From: Cellvibrio sp. pealriver
GTDB taxonomy: Bacteria; Pseudomonadota; Gammaproteobacteria; Pseudomonadales; Cellvibrionaceae
NCBI RefSeq assembly: GCF_001183545.1
Contig: NZ_KQ236688.1
Location: 3,298,395 to 3,362,394 of the forward strand
Direction: 5' to 3'
DNA length: 64,000 nt
Below, one piece after another: positions 45,061-54,453 of the stretch. The notes beneath the pieces were generated by a model that saw only the letters and a list, made by a program, of their open reading frames with translations, searched no databases and was not told the origin of the DNA. The position numbers and the translations under genes are program-made. Numbering within the stretch: position 1 is the first letter of the stretch; every line of letters starts with the position of its first letter.

Positions 45061-47121
45061 GTGTCTAACGCCTATTTCAACCGCGAGCTTAGCCTGCTCG
45101 AATTCAACAAGCGCGTTCTCCATCAAGCCTATAACCGCAGTTTGCCGCTGCTGGAGCGCCTGCGCTTCCTGTGTATTTTTTCCACCAACCTGGACGAATT
45201 TTTTGAAGTGCGCGTTGGCGGTCTGGTAGAAATTCTGGAGCGCAATGCGCCGCCCACCCAGGGGCCGGATGGCATGACGCAAACGCAAACACTGAATGAA
45301 ATTTCTTTGCGCGCGCACGAATTGGTCGCAGAGCAATACCGCATCCTCAACAACGAAGTCTTGCCCGCGATGCGTGAGCAAGGCATCCAGATTTTGCGCC
45401 GCGAAGATTGGACAGCCGAACAAATCCAATACCTGAAACACATTTTTTTATCCGATGTACTGCCCGTACTCAGCCCGATTGGGCTTGACCCGGCGCATCC
45501 ATTCCCGCGCATCCTCAACAAAAGTTTGAATTTTATTGTGCGGCTCGACGGCAAAGATGCATTCGGCCGCAACTCCGGCCGCGCCATCGTACAAGTGCCG
45601 CGCTCACTGCCGCACATTATTGAATTGCCGGAAGCGCTCAGCAACAAAGGCCGCAATTTTGTTTTTATTTCTTCCATCATCCATTTTTTTATGGCCGAAA
45701 TTTTCGTCGGCATGACGGTGGTAGAAAGTTACCAATTTCGCTTAACGCGTAACTCGGATATTTTTCTCGACGAAGAAGAGACCGACGATTTGTTGCGCGC
45801 GGTGCAAGGTGAACTGGCCTATCGCCAATATGGCGATGAAGTGCGTTTGGAAATTACCGATACCTGCCCGGCAGAGTTGGAGCAGTTTTTATTGCAGCGC
45901 TGCGAAATCAAAGAGCGCGATTTGTACCGTATTAATGGCCCGGTGAATTTGAACCGCTACAGCGATTTGTTTGATCTGGTCAAAGACCAACAGCACTATT
46001 TCATCCCCTTTGTGCAAGCAATGCCAAAATTGCCCAAGCGCACCAACTCCTATTTTGAAGTACTGCAAAAACAAGATATTTTGTTACACCACCCATTTGA
46101 TTCATTTCAATGTGTTGTGGATTTTTTGCGTGAAGCCGCTGCCGACCCGAATGTATTGGCAATTAAACAAACCCTGTACCGCACTGGTTCCAATTCGCCA
46201 ATTGTGGATGCATTGGTTGCCGCTGCAAAAGCAGGCAAAGAAGTCACGGCAATTGTCGAGCTGCGCGCACGTTTTGATGAAGAACAAAACGTGGCACTGG
46301 CCGAGCGTTTACAACGTTTTGGTATTCACGTGATTTACGGTGTAGTGGGTTTTAAAACCCACGCCAAAATGATTTTGGTTGCACGCCGCGAAAGCAGCAA
46401 GCTGCGTTATTACGTTCACCTGGGCACCGGAAACTATCATCCGCGCACCAGTAAAATTTATACCGACTACGGCTTGCTCACATCCGATAAAGATATTGGT
46501 GAAGATGTCTACCGCATCTTTTTGCAATTATCGAGCATGGGCAAAGCATCAAAAATGGAAGCGCTGCTGTACGCGCCTTTCACTTTGCATAAAGGTATGG
46601 TGAAACGCATCCGTACCGAAAAAGAACACGCAGAAAAAGGACTGCCAGCACGCATCATCGCCAAAATGAATTCGCTCTACGATGAAGAATTGGTGAATGA
46701 GCTTTACGCGGCATCGCAAGCCGGTGTGCAAATCGATTTAATTGTGCGCGGCGTTTGCCAATTGCGCCCGGGCGTTACAGGCATGTCAGAAAATATTCGT
46801 GTGCGTTCTATCATCGGTCGCTTTCTGGAACATCACCGCGTATTTTATTTTGAAAATAACGGCAACCCCGAATTATTTTGCTCCAGCGCCGACTGGATGC
46901 TGCGCAACATGTTCCATCGTGTAGAAACCTGCTTCCCTATCAAACACAAAAAAATCCGCGACCGGATTATTGAAGATATGGAGTTATACCTGCAGGACAA
47001 CACCCACGCCTGGTTGCTACAAGAAGACGGCAGCTACCTGCCCACACAACCCAAAGACGGCGAAGATCCCATAGACGCACAAGCCATTTTGTTGGAGCGC
47101 TGGTCTGCGCATACGGCGTAA
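45061..47121 (+). CDS. ppk1: polyphosphate kinase 1
   Basis: A 686-residue enzyme that reversibly polymerises ATP gamma-phosphate into polyphosphate at the membrane. The order N, H, C1, C2 domains is visible: FNRELSLLEFNKRVL and FSTNLDEFFEVRVGGL at the start, and the phosphorylated His at H434 (GFKTHAKM). The second catalytic His is H591 (GRFLEHHRV), matching E. coli H435 and H592 with an offset of one. The start is GTG at 45061, which has GAGG upstream and gives MSNAYFNREL; another GTG at 45043 is less well placed. A candidate Pho box lies upstream. Confidence 0.97.
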   Translation: MSNAYFNRELSLLEFNKRVLHQAYNRSLPLLERLRFLCIFSTNLDEFFEVRVGGLVEILERNAPPTQGPDGMTQTQTLNEISLRAHELVAEQYRILNNEVLPAMREQGIQILRREDWTAEQIQYLKHIFLSDVLPVLSPIGLDPAHPFPRILNKSLNFIVRLDGKDAFGRNSGRAIVQVPRSLPHIIELPEALSNKGRNFVFISSIIHFFMAEIFVGMTVVESYQFRLTRNSDIFLDEEETDDLLRAVQGELAYRQYGDEVRLEITDTCPAELEQFLLQRCEIKERDLYRINGPVNLNRYSDLFDLVKDQQHYFIPFVQAMPKLPKRTNSYFEVLQKQDILLHHPFDSFQCVVDFLREAAADPNVLAIKQTLYRTGSNSPIVDALVAAAKAGKEVTAIVELRARFDEEQNVALAERLQRFGIHVIYGVVGFKTHAKMILVARRESSKLRYYVHLGTGNYHPRTSKIYTDYGLLTSDKDIGEDVYRIFLQLSSMGKASKMEALLYAPFTLHKGMVKRIRTEKEHAEKGLPARIIAKMNSLYDEELVNELYAASQAGVQIDLIVRGVCQLRPGVTGMSENIRVRSIIGRFLEHHRVFYFENNGNPELFCSSADWMLRNMFHRVETCFPIKHKKIRDRIIEDMELYLQDNTHAWLLQEDGSYLPTQPKDGEDPIDAQAILLERWSAHTA

Positions 47122-47238
47122 AAATCAATCGCGCCAAAAATCATTACGCAGAAGGTGAAAAATGTCAGCTTTATTCATTAAAACCTGCAGTTTGTTGGTT
47201 GGGCAGTAATGTCCAACCGTCCCGTAAAAACACAATCG

Positions 47239-47643
47239 TTATTTAACCCAGTTTGCCAGCCGGATGCCTGGAACGTTTTCAAATTGTTTTATGTTGTTCG
47301 TTACAACAACCAACCCTTTTGATCTGGCATGACCAGCGATCATTTCATCGTAGGGACCGATAGGGCGACCGATTTTTTTGAGTTCTGCCCTAAGCTGCCC
47401 AGTATGAACTGCGGCTTCATTGTCGTAGGGTAAGACTTCCAAACGCGCAGCAAAACCTTCTATATCACGCAAATTGCGCTCTACGGCGGCGGATGCCTCA
47501 GCGCCATAGATCAGCTCCATTAGCGTGACCGATGAAATACACATTTGGCCATCGTGCGCTTTAAATGCTTCTCTCACTTCACTGGGTTTGTTCTTGATCG
47601 TGTAAATAGCGATATTGGTGTCGAGCATGTATTTCAACATCAA
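47239..47643 (-). CDS. vapC: VapC toxin (PIN-domain RNase)
   Basis: A 134-residue PIN-domain ribonuclease. The acidic Mg2+ site is visible: D8 (MLDTNIAIY), E43 (TLMELIYGAE), D99 (IGPYDEMIAGHA) and the TNN motif near residue 116. VapC toxins cut initiator tRNA or other RNAs in translation. The gene overlaps vapB by 4 bp (ATGA). Full length and apparently intact. Confidence 0.96.
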   Translation of the reverse strand: MMLKYMLDTNIAIYTIKNKPSEVREAFKAHDGQMCISSVTLMELIYGAEASAAVERNLRDIEGFAARLEVLPYDNEAAVHTGQLRAELKKIGRPIGPYDEMIAGHARSKGLVVVTNNIKQFENVPGIRLANWVK

Positions 47644-47870
47644 AATGCCTCGCGCTCTTGATGATCAGGCTGCTCACGACTAGCCATGAAGTCATCAGAA
47701 ACACCTTCACCGTCAAACCAACTATCCCAAGACTCGCCAGCAGGTGTGATGATCCGGGCGCGCCCCTGAATCACAATATCCACTTGTTTCACTGTATCCG
47801 GATAAGCAACCGGCTTTGGAAGCCGCAGAGCCTGACTCTTGTTACTCTTGAAAATACTTGCTCGTTCCAT
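47640..47870 (-). CDS. vapB: VapB antitoxin (AbrB/SpoVT-type)
   Basis: A 76-residue antitoxin with the swapped-hairpin DNA-binding domain: ASIFKSNKSQALRLPKPVAYPD and VDIVIQGRARIITP. The C-terminal WDSWFDGEGVSDDFM is the VapC-neutralising tail. It is first in the operon and overlaps vapC. Three ATATCCCAT repeats lie 32-80 bp upstream and are the likely operator. Confidence 0.95.
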   Translation of the reverse strand: MERASIFKSNKSQALRLPKPVAYPDTVKQVDIVIQGRARIITPAGESWDSWFDGEGVSDDFMASREQPDHQEREAF

Positions 47871-47901
47871 TTTTTACTCACCTTTAGTAGATACCTGCGG
47901 T

Positions 47902-47950
47902 ATATCCCATTCTGAAATCGCTCATGGGATATGTCAACGGCATATCCCAT
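47902..47950 (-). promoter_or_regulatory. three ATATCCCAT repeats, VapB operator
   Basis: Exact 9-bp copies at 47902-47910 (forward), 47924-47932 (inverted) and 47942-47950 (forward). The pairs form palindromes with 13-bp and 9-bp centres. They lie upstream of vapB, as expected for cooperative VapBC autorepression. Confidence 0.7.
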
Positions 47951-48065
47951 GATTATTTTTTATCACCTTTGTATTTACTTTATCCAAATACGGTATTAAA
48001 TTGATATCTAAATGATATCAACATCAATAACAAACCCATTGGAAACCCAAGTAAGGAGCAAGATC

Positions 48066-48926
48066 ATGGTTCATGAAGTTGAAGCGCGTAGTGGTTCAGG
48101 CTACTTCCTGCTGGTCGTTTTGCTGGCACTGCAAGTGCTGACGGTAGCCGGGGTCGTGATGATACCTGGCACTATCAAAATTGTTGCCGGGTTGGCGGCG
48201 GTTATCGTGTTTATCTGCTGGTTCGGGTTTTATATGGTGCAGCCCAACCAAGGCAAAGTGTTGCAGCTGTTTGGCCAATACGCGGGCACTGACCGCAACA
48301 ACGGGCTGCGTTGGGCTAACCCGTTGTACAGCAAAAAATCGGTGAGTTTGCGCGTGCGCAATTTTGAATCCGGCCGTTTGAAAGTGAACGATGCCAACGG
48401 CAACCCGATTGAAATTGCCGCGGTGATTGTGTGGAAAGTGGTGGACACTGCCGAAGCCGTATTTGAAGTGGATGATTACGAAAATTATGTGACCATCCAG
48501 AGCGAAGCCGCGCTGCGTAATTTGGCAACCAGTTACCCCTATGAACACAATGGTGAAGACGAGCAGTTGTCACTACGCAGTGATTCCAACGCGATTGCGC
48601 TGAAATTAAAAAATGAAGTGCAAGACCGTTTGCAAAAAGCCGGCGTGGATGTATTGGAAGCGCGCTTGAGCCACTTGGCCTACGCACCGGAAATTGCACA
48701 AGCAATGTTGCAACGCCAACAAGCGAGTGCTGTGCTCGCCGCGCGCAAAATTATTGTGCAAGGCGCAGTGGGTATGGTGGCCGATGCCTTGGAGCAATTA
48801 AAAGCGCAAGATGTTGTGGAATTGGACGGCGAACGCAAAGCGGCGATGGTGAGCAATTTATTAATTGTGCTCTGTGGCGACCAGCAAGCCAAACCCGTGA
48901 TTAACACCGGAACACTCTACTCATAG
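48066..48926 (+). CDS. SPFH (stomatin/prohibitin-like) membrane protein
   Basis: A 286-residue protein. Two adjacent hydrophobic segments ([21 protein letters not shown] and [20 protein letters not shown], about residues 13-57) are followed by the SPFH domain: [47 protein letters not shown] and [27 protein letters not shown] proteins oligomerise at the membrane and form microdomains or protease cages; the role here is unknown. The start at 48066 follows AAGGAG; an earlier in-frame ATG at 48012 has no ribosome site. The stop is 23 bp before the RHH gene, suggesting an operon. Confidence 0.93.
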   Translation: MVHEVEARSGSGYFLLVVLLALQVLTVAGVVMIPGTIKIVAGLAAVIVFICWFGFYMVQPNQGKVLQLFGQYAGTDRNNGLRWANPLYSKKSVSLRVRNFESGRLKVNDANGNPIEIAAVIVWKVVDTAEAVFEVDDYENYVTIQSEAALRNLATSYPYEHNGEDEQLSLRSDSNAIALKLKNEVQDRLQKAGVDVLEARLSHLAYAPEIAQAMLQRQQASAVLAARKIIVQGAVGMVADALEQLKAQDVVELDGERKAAMVSNLLIVLCGDQQAKPVINTGTLYS

Positions 48927-48949
48927 GTGACTATTAACAGGTGATTCAG

Positions 48950-49180
48950 GTGAGTAAAAAATCCTTTCCACTGCGCATTAATGAACAAGTCATCGCCGCT
49001 ATGCAGCGCTGGGCGGATGATGACTTGCGCAGTTTGAATGCCCAAATTGAATTTGTATTGCGCGATGCATTGGTAAAAAGCGGCCGCGTGAAATTGATCC
49101 AGAAAGTGGTCACTGATCTTGAGCCAACCGACAGTGGCCAATTTGATAACGACGAGACTAACGAAGAAGGAGACAAATAA
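48950..49180 (+). CDS. ribbon-helix-helix (Arc-like) protein
   Basis: A 76-residue protein. KSFPLRINEQVIAAMQRWADDDLRSLNAQIEFVLRDAL is the ribbon-helix-helix layout: a strand, then two amphipathic helices. The C-terminal tail is acidic (DNDETNEEGDK). Arc/MetJ-type proteins bind DNA as dimers. No partner toxin is recognised, so it is probably a regulator of its own operon. The GTG at 48950 with AGG upstream is chosen; an in-frame GTG at 48941 is the alternative. The stop overlaps the next start by 1 bp (TAATG). Confidence 0.8.
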   Translation: MSKKSFPLRINEQVIAAMQRWADDDLRSLNAQIEFVLRDALVKSGRVKLIQKVVTDLEPTDSGQFDNDETNEEGDK

Positions 49181-49368
49181 TGCGTTGGGAATACAAAACA
49201 ATTACTTTTAAAAAACGCAGCTTTTTTTCCGGCGCGATTGATGCGGAAGCACTTACTCAACAGTTGGATGGCTTGGGGCGTGAGGGATGGGAATTAGTGA
49301 GTATTTGCCCCGGATCATTTTTTGGTGCGCCAGTGGGTGTGATCGCAGTATTAAAGCGGCAGAGATAA
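49180..49368 (+). CDS. DUF4177 domain protein
   Basis: A 62-residue protein. MRWEYKTITFKKRSFFSG and LTQQLDGLGREGWELVSICPG match the DUF4177 family, a small beta/alpha fold of unknown function. It is translationally coupled to the RHH gene and preceded by GAAGGAG. Together with the SPFH gene it forms a three-gene unit. Confidence 0.85.
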   Translation: MRWEYKTITFKKRSFFSGAIDAEALTQQLDGLGREGWELVSICPGSFFGAPVGVIAVLKRQR

Positions 49369-49406
49369 TTTTCTCACTTCCACATCAATATCACTTGCTG
49401 CCAGAT

Positions 49407-49469
49407 CGTCACTCCCGCTCGCGGGAGTCCATTTTTAAAACCTATGGATACCCGCAAGCGGGTATGACG
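49407..49469. repeat. REP-like palindrome pair
   Basis: Two 26-bp units, 49407-49432 and 49444-49469, each a hairpin with a CCCGC/GCGGG core. They are inverted relative to each other across 11 bp, with outer ends CGTCA / TGACG. Where the units differ, the paired base differs too, so each hairpin is kept. This is the pattern of gammaproteobacterial REP/BIME elements that occur in many genomic copies. Confidence 0.7.
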
Positions 49470-49531
49470 AGTCCCAATATAGTAAGTTTCTCCTTTGAAA
49501 CAGGACACGTAGTCGGGAGACTGGGAGTGAT

Positions 49532-50320
49532 TCACACTATTTCTTCTCTCGCCTCATCCCTCAAGAAAACCCACTCCTTCGGTGAAGACGAACGTTCATC
49601 GTAGCGATAGCCGGCGGTATCAAACTGTTTCAGTTGCTCTACTTTTTTTAATTTATTTTGGATGATGTAGGCACTCATCATGCCACGCGCTTTTTTGGCA
49701 AAGAAGCTGATGATTTTGTACTGGCCGTTTTTGCAATCTTTAAAGACGGGGGTAATCACTTCTGCGTGCAATTTTTTGGTGTTCACTGCGCTCCAATATT
49801 CGGTTGAGGCGAGGTTGACCACTACACGTTCTTTTTGCGCATCCAATTCCTGATTAAGTTGATCGGTGATGATATCACCCCAAAACTGATACAAATTTTT
49901 ACCGCGCGCGTTGGCAAAGCCGGTGCCCATTTCCAAACGGTAGGGTTGGATTAAATCGAGCGGGCGCAACAGTCCGTACAGGCCTGACAAAATGCGCAAA
50001 TGTTGCTGCGCAAAAGTGAAATCGCTTTTTGAAAAATTTTCCGCTTCCATGCCGGTGTACACATCGCCTTTAAACGCGAGCACCGCTTGTTTGGCATTGC
50101 CCGGTGTAAAGGGTAATTGCCACTCCAAAAAACGCTGTGCATTTAATTCGCCGAGTTTTTCGCTGATCGACATCAACTTGGATACTTGCGGCGGTGTAAG
50201 CGCGCGCAAATCTTTAATCAACTCTTGCGAGTGATCCAAAAATTGCGGTTGCGTATGCACAGCGGTTTTTGCTGGCGTTTCAAAGTCCAGCGTTTTAGCG
50301 GGGGAGATTAGATGCAGCAT
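49532..50320 (-). CDS. yaaA: peroxide stress protein YaaA
   Basis: A 262-residue YaaA/DUF328 protein that lowers intracellular iron under H2O2 stress; the fold binds DNA. Family segments: [75 protein letters not shown] and [14 protein letters not shown]. Length equals the E. coli protein. The last codons (WVFLRDE) are normal for the family. Confidence 0.96.
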   Translation of the reverse strand: MLHLISPAKTLDFETPAKTAVHTQPQFLDHSQELIKDLRALTPPQVSKLMSISEKLGELNAQRFLEWQLPFTPGNAKQAVLAFKGDVYTGMEAENFSKSDFTFAQQHLRILSGLYGLLRPLDLIQPYRLEMGTGFANARGKNLYQFWGDIITDQLNQELDAQKERVVVNLASTEYWSAVNTKKLHAEVITPVFKDCKNGQYKIISFFAKKARGMMSAYIIQNKLKKVEQLKQFDTAGYRYDERSSSPKEWVFLRDEAREEIV

Positions 50321-50365
50321 AAATAAATCGGGTTACCAGCGAACGATAGCGAAAAAGCAAAAAAA

Positions 50366-50848
50366 TTATTCCGGTTTTAACAGATCTTGCCACCAGTTGA
50401 GCGGTGTTTGGCCATCGGTAGGGTCGTACACATTGCCGTACATCCACGCACTTTGGCCATCGCGGCCGACAAATTCGTTGAGGATATTTTCAATCGCAGT
50501 AAATCCGCAGCTCACGTGGATGGAATACACCAACATACGCGGCGTTTCGCGGTCCAGTTCACCACCAAGCTTTTCCAGTTCGGGCGTGAGCGCATCGGCA
50601 AGGGTTTGGATATCGTTGCGGCTGAAGACACGGATACTCAAGTTGCCGCTGCGCTGCACCAAATCAAATTCGCGCGTATCGGCCAGCATTTTCACCACAT
50701 CGCCACTGGCCAGGCCTTTGGCAAATGCGGGCGATTGCACCAATTGGAAATTGCCATCATCCAATTCGCGTACGTGGAGCTGTTCAACAATCGGCTGGCC
50801 ATTCGCGCCAATACCGGCAAAAAGTTCGATCACTTGCAAGGACTTCAT
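50366..50848 (-). CDS. DUF4265-like protein
   Basis: A 160-residue cytoplasmic protein. LHVRELDDGNFQLVQSPAFAKGLASGDVV, then FDLVQRSGNLSIRVFS and ETPRMLVYSIHVSCGF, resemble the DUF4265 family of unknown function. No signal peptide or metal motif is seen. The ATG ending at 50848 is used; an upstream in-frame GTG ending at 50878 could add 10 residues. No strong Shine-Dalgarno distinguishes them. It is divergent from the M48 protease gene. Confidence 0.75.
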   Translation of the reverse strand: MKSLQVIELFAGIGANGQPIVEQLHVRELDDGNFQLVQSPAFAKGLASGDVVKMLADTREFDLVQRSGNLSIRVFSRNDIQTLADALTPELEKLGGELDRETPRMLVYSIHVSCGFTAIENILNEFVGRDGQSAWMYGNVYDPTDGQTPLNWWQDLLKPE

Positions 50849-50942
50849 AAATGGGCGTTCACTTGTGAGAAAAGGCACCTTTAACGGTGTCTGATAAGGG
50901 AGTTATGGCATTATACCCATCTCTGTTACAAGGAGTCTTACT

Positions 50943-52226
50943 ATGAAAATGCTTTCACGTGTGTTTGTCCCTTTGTTTGTATGGGGTGCTATCGCCTCAT
51001 CACTGATTGGCTGCGTGGTCAATCCGGTGACTGGCAAAAGCCAGATTTCCCTAATGTCGCCCGAGCAGGAAGTGGCCACGGGTGCCAAGAACTATGTGCC
51101 GGCACAACAATCGCAAGGTGGCCAATACGTGGTCGATCCCGGCCTCACCACCTATGTGCAGCAAGTGGGCAAGAAGCTCGCCGCCGTGAGTGACCGCCCC
51201 GACTTGCCTTACGAGTTTGTGGTGCTGAATAACGATGTCCCTAACGCCTGGGCGATGCCCGGCGGCAAGCTGGCCATTAACCGCGGCTTGTTAGTCTATC
51301 TGGAAGATGAAGCACAACTCGCCGCAGTGATGGGCCACGAAATTGTCCACGCAGCCGCCCGCCACGGTGCGCAACAACAAACCCAAAATGTATTGATGGG
51401 TGCCGGTGTGCTGCTGGCTGGTGTTGCGATTGCCGAGAAAAAACCCGAATACGGCGCGCTGGGCATGGGTGCGCTGGCGGTGGGATCGCAAGCATGGCAA
51501 GCCAAATACGGCCGCGACCATGAATTGGAATCCGATGCGGTGGGCATGAAGTACATGATTAAAGCGGGATATGACCCGCAAGCCGCCGTCGAGCTGCAAG
51601 AAATATTTGTGAAGTTATCGGAAGGCAGAAACGCCGGTTTTATCGAAGGCCTGTTTGCCAGCCATCCACCTTCACAAGAACGCGTGAATAAAAATCGCGC
51701 ATTAGCCGCTAAACATCCCGGCGGTGTACGCAACAAGGCCGCGTTCCAACGCGCCATGGCGCAAGTAAATAAAGACAAAAAAGCCTACGAGAATTATCAA
51801 AAAGCGCAGAAACTCGCAGGCGAGAAAAAATATATCGATGCAATGACCTATGTTGAACAATCCATCGCCCAACAACCCAAAGAAAATTTATTCTGGGAGA
51901 TGAAAGGCCAACTGTTATTGCAACAGGATAAAACCAACGAGGCGGTCACTGCACTGAACCGCGCAGTGGATGCCAACCCGAAATATTTCAAGCCTTATGT
52001 ATTCCGCGGTATTGCCTACAACCAATTGGGCAAACAGGATATGGCCGAAAAAGATTTACTCACCAGCACGCGTTATTTGCCCACACAAATTGCTGCCTAT
52101 TATTTGGGTGAAGTGAATATGGCCAAAGGCAACCGCTCACAAGCCGCGCAGTATTACCAACAAGCAGCGCAGGGCGGCGGCGACATTGGTGAAGCCGCCA
52201 AAGGCAAATTGGGTAAATTGCAGTAA
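50943..52226 (+). CDS. M48 family metalloprotease lipoprotein with C-terminal TPR repeats (BepA/LoiP-like)
   Basis: A 427-residue exported zinc protease. A lipoprotein signal ends at Cys24 (SLIGC). The zinc site is H132-E133-xx-H136 (MGHEIVHAAARH), with the third ligand in DHELESDAVGMKYM. The C-terminal 150 residues contain TPR repeats (ALNRAVDANPKYFKPYVFRGIAYNQLG). This is the architecture of periplasmic quality-control proteases such as BepA, which watch outer-membrane assembly; LoiP lacks the TPRs. The length is somewhat shorter than E. coli BepA (487). It ends at a 13-bp hairpin. Confidence 0.93.
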   Translation: MKMLSRVFVPLFVWGAIASSLIGCVVNPVTGKSQISLMSPEQEVATGAKNYVPAQQSQGGQYVVDPGLTTYVQQVGKKLAAVSDRPDLPYEFVVLNNDVPNAWAMPGGKLAINRGLLVYLEDEAQLAAVMGHEIVHAAARHGAQQQTQNVLMGAGVLLAGVAIAEKKPEYGALGMGALAVGSQAWQAKYGRDHELESDAVGMKYMIKAGYDPQAAVELQEIFVKLSEGRNAGFIEGLFASHPPSQERVNKNRALAAKHPGGVRNKAAFQRAMAQVNKDKKAYENYQKAQKLAGEKKYIDAMTYVEQSIAQQPKENLFWEMKGQLLLQQDKTNEAVTALNRAVDANPKYFKPYVFRGIAYNQLGKQDMAEKDLLTSTRYLPTQIAAYYLGEVNMAKGNRSQAAQYYQQAAQGGGDIGEAAKGKLGKLQ

Positions 52227-52263
52227 CCGTTTTTTAACCATTGTTGTTTTTATTTAAAATTCG

Positions 52264-52300
52264 CAGGCGCTATTGGAATACACAACACCAATAGCGCCTG
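52264..52300 (+). terminator. terminator after the M48 protease gene
   Basis: 13-bp perfect stem (52264-52276 with 52288-52300) and an 11-nt loop, followed by T-rich sequence. It lies 37 bp after the stop and 41 bp before the TRAP DctQ start. Confidence 0.75.
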
Positions 52301-52341
52301 TATTTATAATCGACACACATTATTACGATAATAATTCCATC

Positions 52342-52893
52342 ATGAACCACTCCGCTGATATTTCTCCTGCGCAACAATTTGTGCGCGCGCTCGATTCCAT
52401 CGCCGAATACACCGGCACGACTACCGCTTGGCTTACCGGCATTATGGTGCTGGTGGCCTGTACTGTCGTTACCTTGCGCCATGTGTTTGGTATTGGTTCT
52501 GTTGCACTGCAAGAGTCCGTCACTTACATGCATGCATTGGTGTTTATGTTGGGCGCAGCCTACACCTTAAAAAAGGGCGAACATGTGCGGGTGGATATTG
52601 TGTATCGCAAATTATCGCTACGTGCGCGTGCATGGGTGGAAGTGTTGGGGAGTTTGGTATTCACCTTGCCATTGATGATATTTATCGGCTGGGGCAGTTG
52701 GGATTTTGTGCAGGAAAGTTGGCGTATTCGTGAAGGTTCAACCGATTCTGGTGGATTAGGCGGTGTGTATTTATTGAAAAGCTTACTGCCATTAATGGCA
52801 GTCAGTGTGAGCTTGCAGGCAATTGCCGAATTGCTGCGCAATTTATTAGTACTGATGAACATTGCTCCAGCGCAGGAGGAAGCATCATGCTAA
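52342..52893 (+). CDS. TRAP transporter small membrane subunit (DctQ)
   Basis: A 183-residue inner-membrane protein with four hydrophobic segments. GIMVLVACTVVTLRHVFGIGSVALQE, AAYTLKKGEHVRVDIVYRKL and GWGSWDFVQESWRIREGS are the DctQ pattern. It supports the large DctM subunit in sodium-driven uptake. It overlaps DctM by 7 bp. The start is the ATG at 52342; the frame is open further upstream but through the terminator hairpin. Its binding protein is likely the one at 34267-35427. Confidence 0.93.
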   Translation: MNHSADISPAQQFVRALDSIAEYTGTTTAWLTGIMVLVACTVVTLRHVFGIGSVALQESVTYMHALVFMLGAAYTLKKGEHVRVDIVYRKLSLRARAWVEVLGSLVFTLPLMIFIGWGSWDFVQESWRIREGSTDSGGLGGVYLLKSLLPLMAVSVSLQAIAELLRNLLVLMNIAPAQEEASC

Positions 52894-54260
52894 TTGAATT
52901 GATCCCGCTGTTCATGTTTGCAGCGATATGTATTTTTTTAATGTTCGGCTATCCCGTCGCACTCACGCTAGGAGGCGTTGCATTAGTGTTTGCAGGTGCA
53001 GGAATTGCAGGCGGTGTGTTTGATCCGAATCTATTAAAAAGTTTTCCCACGCGCCTGTACGGCATTATGAACAATTACACGCTAGTGGCTGTTCCGCTAT
53101 TTGTATTTATGGGCACAGTGTTGGAAAAATCCCGCCTTGCGGAAGATTTATTGGAAAACATGTCCAAAGCCTGTGGGCGTTTACCCGGGGGGTTGGGTAT
53201 TTCGGTTATCGCTGTGGGTGCCATGCTCGCCGCCAGCACCGGTATTGTAGGTGCAACAGTAGTGACTATGGGTTTGATGTCGCTGCCGCTTATGATAAAA
53301 CGCGGTTACGCGCCCAGCTTTGCCTGCGGCACTATTTGCGCAACAGGAACACTCGGGCAAATTATTCCACCTTCAATTGCACTCGTGTTATTGGGCGATG
53401 TGTTATCCAGCGCTTACCAACAAGCGCAATTAAAACTCGGTGTGTTCAACCCCAAAACCATTTCCGTTGGCGATTTATTTGTCGCCGCCATAGTGCCCGG
53501 TTTAGCGCTGGTCGCACTCTATATGCTCTATGTTTTCTTTACTGCCTTTTTCCGCCCACAAATTATTCCGCGCACATCCATCGACCAAAATGCAGAAAAA
53601 GTACCCTTCATTAAAATTTTGTTCAGCTTATTACCGGTGCTGTTATTGATCGGTTTAGTGCTCGGCTCCATTTTAATTGGTGCCGCCACACCCACCGAAG
53701 CGGCTGGCGTAGGTGCACTCGGTGCCTGTTTGTTAGCACTCGGAAAAAAACAACTTTGCATAAAACGTTTGCGTGAAGTTTCACAATCCACCATAAAAAT
53801 CACCGCCATGATTTTTATGATCCTGATCGGCGCATCTTTATTTTCACTCGTGTTCCGCGGCTTTGGTGGCGAAGAATTGGTACACAACTTTTTCAGTCAA
53901 TTACCGGGCGGTGTATTTACTGCTGTATTACTGGTAATGCTGGTGATGTTCGTACTCGGATTTATTCTGGACTTTATCGAAATTATTTTTGTAGTCGTAC
54001 CAATCGTCGCACCGGTATTACTCGCCATGGGTGTAGACCCTATTTGGCTCGGCATTATGATCGCCGTAAATCTGCAAACCTCTTTCCTCACACCACCCTT
54101 CGGATTCGCACTTTTCTACTTACGCGGCGTCGCACCCGCCAGCATCAAAACCAGCGAAATCTATCGCGGCGTTGTACCCTTCATCGCACTGCAACTATTA
54201 CTGTTATGCGTAATGGCTATTTGGCCGGGGATTATTACCTGGTTGCCGGAGCAGATGTAA
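52887..54260 (+). CDS. TRAP transporter large membrane subunit (DctM)
   Basis: A 457-residue permease with 12 or 13 hydrophobic segments that carries substrate with Na+. Family segments: LMFGYPVALTLGGVALVF, TIVGATVVTMGLMSLPLM, GTICATGTLGQIIPPSIALVLLGD, GAATPTEAAGVGALGA and PPFGFALFYLRGVAP. The last is typical of the mannitol/chloroaromatic (2-oxoacid) branch and fits the binding protein at 34267. It is translationally coupled to DctQ. No binding-protein gene follows. Confidence 0.96.
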   Translation: MLIELIPLFMFAAICIFLMFGYPVALTLGGVALVFAGAGIAGGVFDPNLLKSFPTRLYGIMNNYTLVAVPLFVFMGTVLEKSRLAEDLLENMSKACGRLPGGLGISVIAVGAMLAASTGIVGATVVTMGLMSLPLMIKRGYAPSFACGTICATGTLGQIIPPSIALVLLGDVLSSAYQQAQLKLGVFNPKTISVGDLFVAAIVPGLALVALYMLYVFFTAFFRPQIIPRTSIDQNAEKVPFIKILFSLLPVLLLIGLVLGSILIGAATPTEAAGVGALGACLLALGKKQLCIKRLREVSQSTIKITAMIFMILIGASLFSLVFRGFGGEELVHNFFSQLPGGVFTAVLLVMLVMFVLGFILDFIEIIFVVVPIVAPVLLAMGVDPIWLGIMIAVNLQTSFLTPPFGFALFYLRGVAPASIKTSEIYRGVVPFIALQLLLLCVMAIWPGIITWLPEQM

Positions 54261-54453
54261 GCCAACGACTTACTCTTAGAACTTATAGTTATCAATTAAA
54301 CCTTTTGTGCTAACTATAGACTCCAATAAATTGATTTACCTTCTCAGCAATGATCACTACACTCCCAAAATAAACAAATAATAATACATACAACAGAAAA
54401 ACCTGATTCTTCATAATTAGATAAAAAATCTATCCTTAACAAAAGGCACCAGA

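Noticed and set aside
54284..54318. Inverted repeat TATAGTTA / TAACTATA after DctM
   Set aside because: 8-bp AT-only arms with a 19-nt loop are weak; not enough for a terminator call.
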